Of a stretch of 64,000 nucleotides of DNA, positions 34,894 through 42,313 are shown piece after piece; within the stretch, counting starts at the first letter, position 1; every line of letters begins with the position of its first letter. The notes under the pieces are model-generated. The model saw nothing but the letters and a program-made list of their open reading frames with translations, was not told the origin of the DNA and did no database searches. The translations under genes and the position numbers were made by a program. Source of the stretch: Polaromonas sp. 39-63-25 (GTDB taxonomy: Bacteria > Pseudomonadota > Gammaproteobacteria > Burkholderiales > Burkholderiaceae_C); contig NZ_NCJH01000006.1 in assembly GCF_002278925.1 (NCBI RefSeq), positions 496,001 through 560,000 of the forward strand. The letters run 5' to 3'.

Positions 34894-36366
34894 ATGAAAA
34901 ACACCACACCACCCGGCAACCCCGTCACCGCCTGGACCGCCACCGAACTGTCGCGCGCCATCCATACACGCCGGGTTTCCTGCCGCGAAGTGATGCAGGC
35001 TTACCTGGAGCGCATCGCCCAGGTCAACCCGCGTCACAACGCACTGGTCAGCCTGCAGGAGCCGGGCACGCTGCTGGCGCAGGCCGACGAACGCGATGCC
35101 CAGCTGGCGCCCGGCAAGTCGCGCACGGGAAGCATGGGCTGGATGCACGGCATGCCGCAGGCCATCAAGGACATGGCCGCTGTGCAGGGTCTGCCCACCA
35201 CACTGGGTTCGCCGCTGATGCGGGATTCTGTCGCCCGGGAGGACGGCCTCATGGCGTCGCGCATGAAGGCCGCGGGCTGCATCGTGATTGGCAAGAGCAA
35301 CACCCCGGAGTTCGGGCTGGGCTCCCACACCTTCAATGAGGTGTTCGGCGTCACGCGCAACGCCTATGACCCGTCAAAAAGCGCAGGTGGCAGCAGCGGC
35401 GGTGCGGCGGTGGCGCTGGCCACACGCATGTTGCCGGTGGCCGACGGCAGCGACTTCATGGGCAGCCTGCGCAACCCGGCCGCCTGGAACAACGTGTTTG
35501 GCCTGCGGCCCAGCCAGGGCCGTGTGCCGATGTGGCCGGTGCAGGATGTCTACCTGAGCCAGTTGGGGACCGAAGGGCCCATGGGCCGAACCGTCGAGGA
35601 CGTCGCCAGGCTGCTCAGCATCCAGGCCGGCTGGGATGCGCGTTCGCCACTGTCGATTGCGGAAGATGGTGCCCAGTTCCTGAGCTTGCCTGCACTGGAC
35701 ACCACCCAGCTCCGGATTGGCTGGCTGGGCGACCTCGGGGCCTACCTGCCGATGGAAGACGGCATCCTGACCACCTGCGAGCAGGCCCTGCGGCGTTTTG
35801 AGCAGCTCGGCTGTGTGGTGGAGGCGACGGCGCTGGGCACACCCGCCGACCGGGTCTGGCAGGCCTGGCTGGTGTGGCGGCGTGCCCTCGTCGCCTCACG
35901 CATTGCGCCGTTTCTGGTTCAGGGCAGCAACCGCGAAAAGATCAAGCCGGAAGCGCTGTGGGAATACGACCAGGCCCAGGGCCTGAGCGCCAGCGGTTTT
36001 TCAGCGGCAAGTGCACAGCGCACCGCGTTTTACCAGCACATGCTCACGCTGTTCGAGCGGTATGACTTTCTGGCCCTGCCGGCGGCGCAGGTGTGGCCCT
36101 TCGATGCGGGCGAGCGCTGGCCCACCCAGATCAACGGTCACGCCATGGACACTTACCACCGCTGGATGGAAGTGGTGATTTACGCCACCTTCGCCGGCCT
36201 GCCCTGCATCAGCGTGCCCGCGGGCTTCGGCCCGCAAGGCTTGCCGATGGGCCTGCAGCTGATCGGCAGACCACGTGGCGACCGGGCCGTGCTGCAACTG
36301 GCGCAGGCTTACGAAGGTGCGGCGCAGGACATCCTTCAGATCACGCCGAGCCAGCAGGCGCGCTGA
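34894..36366 (+). CDS. Second amidase (amidase-signature family)
   Basis: A 490-residue amidase-signature hydrolase, divergent from the peptide ABC operon and separated from it by about 100 bases. Lys in PQAIKDMA (about residue 90), SAGGSSGGAAVALATRM (about 162-178) and Ser in DGSDFMGSLRNPA (about 186) give the catalytic triad. It is only distantly similar to the amidase at 26608. The ATG at 34894 is chosen; one at 34876 is equally open. Shared regulation with the importer operon is likely from the divergent arrangement. Substrate unknown. Confidence 0.88.
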   Translation: MKNTTPPGNPVTAWTATELSRAIHTRRVSCREVMQAYLERIAQVNPRHNALVSLQEPGTLLAQADERDAQLAPGKSRTGSMGWMHGMPQAIKDMAAVQGLPTTLGSPLMRDSVAREDGLMASRMKAAGCIVIGKSNTPEFGLGSHTFNEVFGVTRNAYDPSKSAGGSSGGAAVALATRMLPVADGSDFMGSLRNPAAWNNVFGLRPSQGRVPMWPVQDVYLSQLGTEGPMGRTVEDVARLLSIQAGWDARSPLSIAEDGAQFLSLPALDTTQLRIGWLGDLGAYLPMEDGILTTCEQALRRFEQLGCVVEATALGTPADRVWQAWLVWRRALVASRIAPFLVQGSNREKIKPEALWEYDQAQGLSASGFSAASAQRTAFYQHMLTLFERYDFLALPAAQVWPFDAGERWPTQINGHAMDTYHRWMEVVIYATFAGLPCISVPAGFGPQGLPMGLQLIGRPRGDRAVLQLAQAYEGAAQDILQITPSQQAR

Positions 36367-37010
36367 ATCGCCGACATCTTGTTGTCCACCTTGAGTTTGG
36401 TCATGGCGTTGGACAGGTGGTAGTTCACCGTACGTTCGGCGCAATGCAGGCGCTCGGCGGTCTGACGCGCCGTCAGGCCTTCAAAGGCCAGCGCCAGGCA
36501 TTCGCCCTCGCGCGGGCTCAGCGGGCTGCTGGCCTGGGCCATCGTGCGCTTGAACAAGGGCCAGATATTGAGGGCTGACCAGACCAGCGCCGCAGCCTCG
36601 GCGCGGTCGTGAAACTGGCGTGGACTGAAAATGAAACACTCGAAGGCCCGCCCCGATGGCAGGGGAAACTCGATGCGAACCACACTCTGGAAACCGTAGG
36701 CCAGCCACAAGAGGCGCCAGCGGCTGGTGTTGCCGGCCTCTGCCTTGCCAATGTGCTGCCAGGCCACGAGGGATGCATCAGATTCGCGCCACGGTGCGCC
36801 GAAATCCTGGCTTTCTGCCAGCGCGAGTGCAGCGTCGATAAAACGGGGCGGATGGACCGCTGCCACCAGCCGGTCCTGCCGCTGGCCAAACGGGTCCGGG
36901 CTCAGGACCACCACCGCCTCGACGGAAAATTCGCGCAATGCAGAGATCCAGTCGCTCAACATGCTGTCCAGCGCAATACTGTCAAAGTTGACAGGGGGGC
37001 GCATCGTCAT
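36336..37010 (-). CDS. LuxR-type transcriptional regulator beside the autoinducer system
   Basis: A 224-residue regulator. The C-terminal LuxR helix-turn-helix starts at LSPREGECLALAFEGLTARQ (about residues 164-183) and ends in CAERTVNYHLSNAMTKLKVD, which is close to acyl-homoserine-lactone-type LuxR proteins (TVNFHxxNAMxKL). The N-terminal ~150 residues have the size of an autoinducer-binding domain, but I could not verify the ligand-binding Trp/Asp residues. The start at 37010 has GGAG five bases upstream. It is divergent from the kinase gene by 21 bases and lies 4 kb from a CqsA-like synthase. A lux-box-like palindrome lies inside its first codons. Its last codons overlap the amidase end. 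Confidence 0.85.
   Translation of the reverse strand: MTMRPPVNFDSIALDSMLSDWISALREFSVEAVVVLSPDPFGQRQDRLVAAVHPPRFIDAALALAESQDFGAPWRESDASLVAWQHIGKAEAGNTSRWRLLWLAYGFQSVVRIEFPLPSGRAFECFIFSPRQFHDRAEAAALVWSALNIWPLFKRTMAQASSPLSPREGECLALAFEGLTARQTAERLHCAERTVNYHLSNAMTKLKVDNKMSAIQRACWLGVI
36979..36994. promoter_or_regulatory. Lux-box-like palindrome in the luxR/kinase divergent region
   Basis: Perfect inverted repeat CTGTCAA-AG-TTGACAG followed by GGGG. The spacing (CTGT, 8 bases, ACAG) is that of LuxR-type operators. It lies about 37 bases upstream of the kinase start and inside codons 6-11 of luxR. The same half-sites occur at 40745-40766. Confidence 0.7.
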
Positions 37011-37031
37011 TTTTGCTCCGGAACTGTGACA

Positions 37032-38399
37032 ATGTATTGTGATATGTTTGAAAATTTACGCATGACTTCCGGAGTACCCGCCAGGATCAAACAAGTGATT
37101 CGCACGCTGTGGAGCAGTCCCGGCGCGTGGGTGCGGATGTGGTGTGCGCGAATCAGGGCTGAACTGCTCCAGGAGCAGCTGGTTCTCATTTTGCACCCGT
37201 CGCGCTGGCGCCTGCGCTGGCTCGGGCTGTTCACGCTGGTGGGACACCCCCTGTTTGGGTGGATCTGGGGACAGTGGTTGCCGCAGCCTTACGAAAGCCC
37301 CGCGCTTCGCGCTGTCATGGGAACGCTGGGCTTGCTGCTGATCTCGGAGAGCATCACCAACGATCCTTCCAGCAAACTTTCGGCGCGGATTTTTTCCGTC
37401 GTTTTCTGGATCCAGCTGCCGGTTTTTTTCAGCTGGATGTATCTTTGCAACAACGGCAACACGGTCTGGCTGGCCAGCTTTTGCGCCATGGTGCTGATTT
37501 ATTACCATGTGACCGACTGGCGTGCGGCCACCCTGGGGACGATCAGCGGCGCCCTGCTGGCCTGGACGCTGTTCAAGGCGTTCGGACCGGCCGTTCCTGC
37601 CATGAGTGAGCAGCAGTTTTCCATCAACGCCGTCGTCATCTCGTTCAGCTGGGCCAGCGCCCTGCTGCTGGGACTGTCGTCGGCAAACCTGCGGCGAGAG
37701 CACCTGCAGCACACGCTGACCACCATGGGCATCATGGCACACGAGCTGCGCACGCCGCTGGCCACGATGTCGCTGATAGGCGACGCTGTCCGCAATGAAA
37801 GCCGGCAGGTCAAGGAGCCCGGCGGCGGCCAGCGGCTGGACCAACTGGTCGTCAGGCTGCACACCCTGGTGCGCAACATGAACCAGCAGATCGACACGCA
37901 GATTGCCAACGCACGCCTGCTGCGCCTGCCGACACACCGGGAATCCGTGGCTGCCGCTGCACTGCTGCGCAATGTGGTCAAGGACTACCCCTATCGCAAT
38001 TCGCGGGAACGCGAAAGCGTGGTGCTGGTGCTACGCAAGGATTTTTCCTTCGAGTCGTCCTATCGGCTGTTCGCGCAGGTCATCAACAACCTGCTCAAAA
38101 ACGCCTTTCGCGCGCTGGCGGCAACCAGTTCGGCTGCCAAACCCGGCGACCTGCGCATCGAAGTCGGGGTGCTCAATGGTTACGGACGCATCATCGTCAC
38201 CGACCAGGGCACCGGCATCGCGCCGGAATTGCAGGCACGCATCTTCGAGCCGTTTTTCTCGACCGATCGGGGTACCGGTCATGGCCTGGGGCTGGCTTTT
38301 TGCCAGCAGGTCGTGGAGGGCGCCGGCGGCACCATCCGGGTGAAGTCGGAACCCGGGCGCGGCGCCATCTTCATCATCGAGCTTCCGATTCTCAGGTAA
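37032..38399 (+). CDS. CqsS/LqsS-type membrane sensor histidine kinase
   Basis: A 455-residue sensor kinase. The N-terminal ~160 residues after a cytoplasmic lead form about six membrane helices, opening with WLPQPYES (residues 82-89), which matches the WFPQPYE segment of Vibrio CqsS. The H-box is GIMAHELRTPLATM with phosphoacceptor His237. YPYRNSRERESV (about 323-334) aligns with the PYKN region of CqsS; the N-box NNLLKNAF and the G-boxes DQGTGIAPE and GHGLGLAF complete the ATPase domain. It has no fused receiver, unlike CqsS. The start at 37032 is chosen among three ATGs for an upstream GGAA. It precedes the response-regulator gene by 19 bases. It should sense an alpha-hydroxyketone, by homology. 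Confidence 0.9.
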   Translation: MYCDMFENLRMTSGVPARIKQVIRTLWSSPGAWVRMWCARIRAELLQEQLVLILHPSRWRLRWLGLFTLVGHPLFGWIWGQWLPQPYESPALRAVMGTLGLLLISESITNDPSSKLSARIFSVVFWIQLPVFFSWMYLCNNGNTVWLASFCAMVLIYYHVTDWRAATLGTISGALLAWTLFKAFGPAVPAMSEQQFSINAVVISFSWASALLLGLSSANLRREHLQHTLTTMGIMAHELRTPLATMSLIGDAVRNESRQVKEPGGGQRLDQLVVRLHTLVRNMNQQIDTQIANARLLRLPTHRESVAAAALLRNVVKDYPYRNSRERESVVLVLRKDFSFESSYRLFAQVINNLLKNAFRALAATSSAAKPGDLRIEVGVLNGYGRIIVTDQGTGIAPELQARIFEPFFSTDRGTGHGLGLAFCQQVVEGAGGTIRVKSEPGRGAIFIIELPILR

Positions 38400-38418
38400 C
38401 ACAACCAAACGCGCAGCC

Positions 38419-39396
38419 ATGAGTTTTCCCTTGTTCCATCGACCGGGCGCCATCGTTTTTCTTGACGATGACCCGGCTTATCTGGAGATGCTGGCGATGG
38501 TGTTGCCGCGCCAGTGGCACGTCAAGCTGTATCTGCGGCCGCAGACGTGCATCAACCAGCTGCAACAGGAGCCGCCGTTGTGGGAAGCCGACGCATGGAC
38601 GCAGCAGGAGATGATCGAGCGCTGGCGTGCTGGCAGTCCGCTGATTCCGCAAGTCCTGAACTACTGGGCCAGCCATACCGAACGTTTCGGACTGGCCAGG
38701 GTCTGCGTGTTCGACTACGCCATGCCCGGCATGGACGGCCTGCAGGCACTGGGCGAGTTGATGGACTGGCCGGGCGGCCGGGTGCTGCTGACCGGCCAGG
38801 CCGATGAACATGTAGCGGTGAGCGCCTTCAACCGGGGGCTGATCGACCAGTTCATTGCCAAGCAGACCGTCGATATCTCCCAGCACCTGATCACCGTCAT
38901 CCAGCGCATGCTGGCCCAGCCACAAATGCGCCATTCGCAGATCTGGCGCGCCGCGCTGACCCAGCCCCAGCATGCCCTGCTCCAGGTGCCTTCGGTGGCT
39001 CGCCAGCTCGCCAGTCTGGCCAGCAGCCACTGGGTCGAACACGTGGTCATTGGCCAGCCCTTCGGCATCCTGGGCATGGATGCCGACGGGCGCGCCAGCT
39101 GGCTGCAGCTGGAGTCTGCCGCGGGCCTGGCCGATCTGGCGGAGCTGGCAGAGTCCCAGGGCCTGAAGGCGGCGGCTGCTGACGACATCCGGGCGGGCCG
39201 CCACCTGGTGGACCTCGAGCTTCAGCAAGCCCTCGGGCAACCCGGGCCGGCGCGGCTGATTCCGGCGTTTTCCATTGGCCATGAAGGCACCGTGCTGGGG
39301 GCCCTGTTTCCGGTCGAGCTGGCCGCCAGCCCACCGGGATTGACCGGCTACAAACACTGGCTCAAGAAGCACGGCCGACGCACCGTGCGGGACTAG
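38419..39396 (+). CDS. LqsR-type response regulator
   Basis: A 325-residue response regulator. The receiver has the acidic triplet Asp16-18 (FLDDDPAYLEM), phosphoacceptor Asp99 (FDYAMPGMDG), Thr125 (LLTGQADE) and Lys148 (FIAKQ). The distance to the phosphoacceptor is about 40 residues longer than in CheY-type receivers, caused by an insertion (about residues 40-90); Legionella LqsR, with its Asp108, shows the same feature. The C-terminal ~170 residues contain no helix-turn-helix, so output is probably by protein contact or small-molecule binding (FGILGMDADGRASWLQLE near 212). It is co-transcribed with the kinase and convergent with the synthase gene. The pairing is confident; the output mechanism is unknown. 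Confidence 0.87.
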   Translation: MSFPLFHRPGAIVFLDDDPAYLEMLAMVLPRQWHVKLYLRPQTCINQLQQEPPLWEADAWTQQEMIERWRAGSPLIPQVLNYWASHTERFGLARVCVFDYAMPGMDGLQALGELMDWPGGRVLLTGQADEHVAVSAFNRGLIDQFIAKQTVDISQHLITVIQRMLAQPQMRHSQIWRAALTQPQHALLQVPSVARQLASLASSHWVEHVVIGQPFGILGMDADGRASWLQLESAAGLADLAELAESQGLKAAAADDIRAGRHLVDLELQQALGQPGPARLIPAFSIGHEGTVLGALFPVELAASPPGLTGYKHWLKKHGRRTVRD

Positions 39397-39422
39397 GCTT
39401 CTGGAGCCCGTCAGCACAGGCC

Positions 39423-40682
39423 TTAACTCGTTTCAGCCGTCCGCGCCCGCCTGGCAATCGGCCAGTCCCAGGGCTTGACCAGTGGCGCGATCTCGCAAGC
39501 GACCGCTTCCACGTGGCTGAGCTCCGCATCGGTCAGCCCCGCGTGCAGGGTCAGGCGCACCATGGCCCGGTTGCGGCTGGTCGCCGGGGCACAGAACACA
39601 GCACCAAAAACACCACGTTCCTCCAGGTGGTCGCGCAGCACCATGGTGTCAGGCTCGGTGCCGGCCTCCAGGGAAATGATCTGCTCCGTCCCCTGGTGGA
39701 TCGGGTAACCCATGTCAGACAGACTGCCGCGCAGCCGCAACGTGTGGGCCCGCAGACGCTGGCGTTGTTCATCGCGTTTGCCGATCACGGCGAGTGTGGC
39801 GCCGAGGCCGGCGATCTCGTGCGGCAGCAGGCAGGAGCTGAAGATATTGGGGTAGCTGGAACTGAGGATGTAGTAACGCAACTCGGCGGGCGCCGTGAAA
39901 AAACCACCGCGCCCGGCAAAGGCCTTGGCCAGGCTGGCCGTGATGAAATGCACCCGGTCCGTCAGACCGAGTTCGGCGCACAGGCCGGCGCCTCCGGGTC
40001 CATGGGTGCCGAGCGAATGCGACTCGTCCACCAGGATCATGCAGCCGTGGCGCTCGGCCACTTCCACCATCTCGCGCAGGGGACACAAGGCGCCGGTGGT
40101 GCTGTACACCGAGTCCACCACCACCACACCCGGACCATCCCGCGACAACACCCGGTCCAGGTGGTCCGGGTCGTTGTGGCGAAACGGATGTGCCGGTGCG
40201 CGCGCCGCATGCGCACCTTCCCACAGCGATGTGTGCGCCAGGGTATCGAGGTACACCGGGGTTTGCGGGTCGGCAATCGCCTGCAGCAAACCCACATTGG
40301 CCGCATAACCGGACTGGCAGACAAACCCGTCTTCCTTTCCGACCCACTGGGCCAGGTTTTTTTCCAGTGTCCGGGCGGGATGTTCGCCATGCACAAACAC
40401 GCCGGACTGGATCACGAACTCCTGGTCGTTGCGCAGGGCCGCCACCTGGGCGCTGACGATGTCAGGGTGGCCGGTCACACTGAGGTAATCGTTGCCGTCG
40501 AGCCGAACGGCATCCGGACCGGCCGTTCTGCCGTGAAGGACAAACTTGCCACCCCATTGCTGCTGCCAGCGGGGCGTGAATTCGCGCGCAATGCGCTGCT
40601 GCAGATGCGGGGAGAGGCCCGGGTTGGTAACAGTTTTTGTTACGAGTTGTGCAGGGGATTTTTCGAGAACTTGAGCGTGCAT
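39423..40682 (-). CDS. CqsA/LqsA-type alpha-hydroxyketone autoinducer synthase
   Basis: A 419-residue PLP-dependent alpha-oxoamine synthase. It matches Vibrio CqsA along most of its length: YLDTLAHTSLWEGA (144-157), HPFRHND (165-171), GPGVVVVDSVYSTTG (183-197), LVDESHSLGTHGPGGAG (217-233) with Asp219 and His222 at the cofactor, and the Schiff-base Lys253 in TASLAKAF. These blocks distinguish autoinducer synthases from KBL/BioF enzymes. The predicted product is a CAI-1/LAI-1-type alpha-hydroxyketone or its amino precursor. The ATG at 40682 has AAGGT 8 bases upstream. The gene has its own promoter region with a lux-box-like palindrome. This would be the signal source for the adjacent kinase. 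Confidence 0.92.
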   Translation of the reverse strand: MHAQVLEKSPAQLVTKTVTNPGLSPHLQQRIAREFTPRWQQQWGGKFVLHGRTAGPDAVRLDGNDYLSVTGHPDIVSAQVAALRNDQEFVIQSGVFVHGEHPARTLEKNLAQWVGKEDGFVCQSGYAANVGLLQAIADPQTPVYLDTLAHTSLWEGAHAARAPAHPFRHNDPDHLDRVLSRDGPGVVVVDSVYSTTGALCPLREMVEVAERHGCMILVDESHSLGTHGPGGAGLCAELGLTDRVHFITASLAKAFAGRGGFFTAPAELRYYILSSSYPNIFSSCLLPHEIAGLGATLAVIGKRDEQRQRLRAHTLRLRGSLSDMGYPIHQGTEQIISLEAGTEPDTMVLRDHLEERGVFGAVFCAPATSRNRAMVRLTLHAGLTDAELSHVEAVACEIAPLVKPWDWPIARRARTAETS

Positions 40683-40710
40683 GGTGGTTACCTTGTGAAA
40701 AAGTACCACC
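40683..40710 (-). promoter_or_regulatory. Hairpin at the ribosome-binding site of the autoinducer synthase gene
   Basis: GGTGGT / ACCACC form a stem in the mRNA leader that ends at the start codon, with the AAGGT ribosome-binding site in the loop or bulge. This could influence translation of the synthase. No experimental support. Confidence 0.35.
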
Positions 40711-40721
40711 ATTGAAGATGA

Positions 40722-40727
40722 ATTTAA
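40722..40727 (-). promoter_or_regulatory. Candidate -10 element of the autoinducer synthase promoter
   Basis: TTAAAT on the minus strand, centred about 31 bases downstream of the centre of the lux-box-like palindrome. This would put the box near -42, as in classical LuxR-activated promoters. Prediction only. Confidence 0.4.
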
Positions 40728-40744
40728 CAAATTCAGGGTTGCCC

Positions 40745-40766
40745 CCCCTGTCAACATTGACAGGGG
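40745..40766. promoter_or_regulatory. Lux-box-like palindrome upstream of the autoinducer synthase gene
   Basis: Perfect 10-bp arms CCCCTGTCAA and TTGACAGGGG with a 2-bp centre (CA). The inner CCTGT-N8-ACAGG has the lux-box spacing. It shares both half-sites with 36979-36994 beside luxR. It is 63 bases upstream of the synthase start. Confidence 0.75.
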
Positions 40767-40823
40767 TCGGTGCCCGAAAGTCGGATTTCGGTGTAGCGAT
40801 TGCCCTAAATCACTACCTTGGTA

Positions 40824-42140
40824 TTACTCTGGTGTTGCTTGGCGACCACTGGTCAGGCTTAAAGCTGCCAATGCCATGATTTTTGCGCTGTCCACCAGCT
40901 CCTGAATGCCCACATATTCGTCAGGCTGGTGCGCCAGATCGAGAATCCCTGGACCGTAAGCAATACAAGCGTCGAGCTTGCCGGTGCGCACGATGTGTTT
41001 CTGGTCGTAAGTGCCAGGACTGGAGATGTAGCTGGCTTCGCGGCCCAGCACCCGGGCAATGGCACGCGCGGTGGCCAGCACCACCGGCGCGTCCTTGGGC
41101 GTGGCCGTCGGCACAAAACTCATGATGTCCCGGATACCGTAGTCAAAGCCGGGGCGGCTGCGCTTGAGCTCGTCGAGCATGGCCACAATCTCGGCCTTCA
41201 CGGCCTCCAGGTTTTCTTCAGCGATGAAGCGGCGGTCCAGCACGGCGCGGCATGAATGCGCCACCACCGGTGCCGGCAGGTCGCCCGTGGGGCGGCCGCG
41301 CGCGTCCAGGGAAAACAGCTGCTCGACCTGTCCTCCGTGCAGGCTGTTGATGTTGAGCGTGCTGACCCTGGCGCCGGGCGGCTCCACCGGTTCGGCCGTA
41401 TGGCGCCCGGACAGCCGCGGCTGCAGCTGCGTCTCCAGCAGATGGATGAAGGCGCTCATGTGGTTGATGGCACTGTCGCCCAGAAAAGGCATGGAGCCAT
41501 GTGCAATCCGCCCCTGGGTCTCGACCTCGCCCCACCAGACGCCGCGGTGACCCAGGCAGATGCGGTCCACGCCCAGTGGCTCGGGAATGATCACATGGTG
41601 CACGCGCGGTTTCGTGAAATAACCGCGCTCGGCCAGATAACCCACACCGGCAAAGCCGCCCGACTCCTCATCGACCGTGCCGGAAATTTCGAGCGCGCCG
41701 GCAAACGGCAGGCCTTCTTCGAGAATCGCCTCGCAGGCAATCACGCTGGAAGCCAGTCCGCCTTTCATGTCGCAGGTGCCGCGGCCGTAGATCTTGCCGT
41801 CCCTGACCTCGCCGCCGAAGGGATCGGTGGTCCAGCCGGAACCGGCTTCCACCACGTCGATGTGGCTGTTGAAGTGCACACACTCACCCCCCGGTGCGCC
41901 TTCGTAGCGGGCCACCACATTGATGCGTGGATGGGAGTTGCGATCGCCCGGTGCACCGTCGGCCCGGATGTATTCGACGGCAAAGCCCCGTTTTTTCAGC
42001 CGCTCCCCAAGCAGGCGGGCGCAGGCTTCGTAAGCGTCCCCCGGCGGGTTGATGGTGGGAATGCGAACCAGGTCCTGGGTGAGCGCAATCACCTCGTCGC
42101 GTTTCGATTCAATGCGTTTGAGCAGGCTGTCATTGTTCAT
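40824..42140 (-). CDS. M20-family deacylase (ArgE/DapE-like)
   Basis: A 438-residue M20 zinc amidohydrolase. Metal-site segments are VHFNSHIDVV (about residues 88-97), GRGTCDMKGG (about 119-128), the catalytic Glu pair in SGTVDEESGG (about 153-162) and GPGILDLAHQPDEY near the C-terminus. It is longer than ArgE and does not belong to an arginine operon, so an N-acyl amino acid or peptide substrate is likely but unassigned. Its 3' end is close to the autoinducer synthase promoter and it reads in the same direction as that gene. Confidence 0.87.
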   Translation of the reverse strand: MNNDSLLKRIESKRDEVIALTQDLVRIPTINPPGDAYEACARLLGERLKKRGFAVEYIRADGAPGDRNSHPRINVVARYEGAPGGECVHFNSHIDVVEAGSGWTTDPFGGEVRDGKIYGRGTCDMKGGLASSVIACEAILEEGLPFAGALEISGTVDEESGGFAGVGYLAERGYFTKPRVHHVIIPEPLGVDRICLGHRGVWWGEVETQGRIAHGSMPFLGDSAINHMSAFIHLLETQLQPRLSGRHTAEPVEPPGARVSTLNINSLHGGQVEQLFSLDARGRPTGDLPAPVVAHSCRAVLDRRFIAEENLEAVKAEIVAMLDELKRSRPGFDYGIRDIMSFVPTATPKDAPVVLATARAIARVLGREASYISSPGTYDQKHIVRTGKLDACIAYGPGILDLAHQPDEYVGIQELVDSAKIMALAALSLTSGRQATPE

Positions 42141-42215
42141 GCAGCCAGTTTATGTGAACCAAGCCCCACTGTCTCGCGGCGGTTCCATACACGGCTCGGG
42201 GACCGCATTTTCCAA

Positions 42216-42313
42216 CCGGGGTCGCGGGTCCGGCTACGCCGGCCCGCAGGCGCAGCGCCCCCTCGGGGGGCAGAGAGCTACACGAAGTGAGCGAACGTGG
42301 GGGCTCTAGTTCT
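42216..42313 (-). repeat. GC-rich terminator-like repeat, copy 2
   Basis: Second copy of the repeat at 33121-33217 (CCGCAGGCGCAGCGCCCCCT, GGGGGG, CGTGGGGGCTCTAGTTC). The variable middle differs (AGCTACACGAAGTGAGCG). It supplies the TAG stop codon of the persulfide dioxygenase gene. Confidence 0.8.

Noticed and set aside
36609-37031. 5' extension of the sensor kinase frame
   Set aside because: It is antisense to luxR and lacks kinase similarity; the kinase begins at one of three ATGs from 37032.
37029-37043. ACAAT-GT-ATTGT palindrome over the sensor kinase start codon
   Set aside because: Short, AT-rich and unrelated to the CTGTCAA half-sites; likely by chance in AT-rich DNA.
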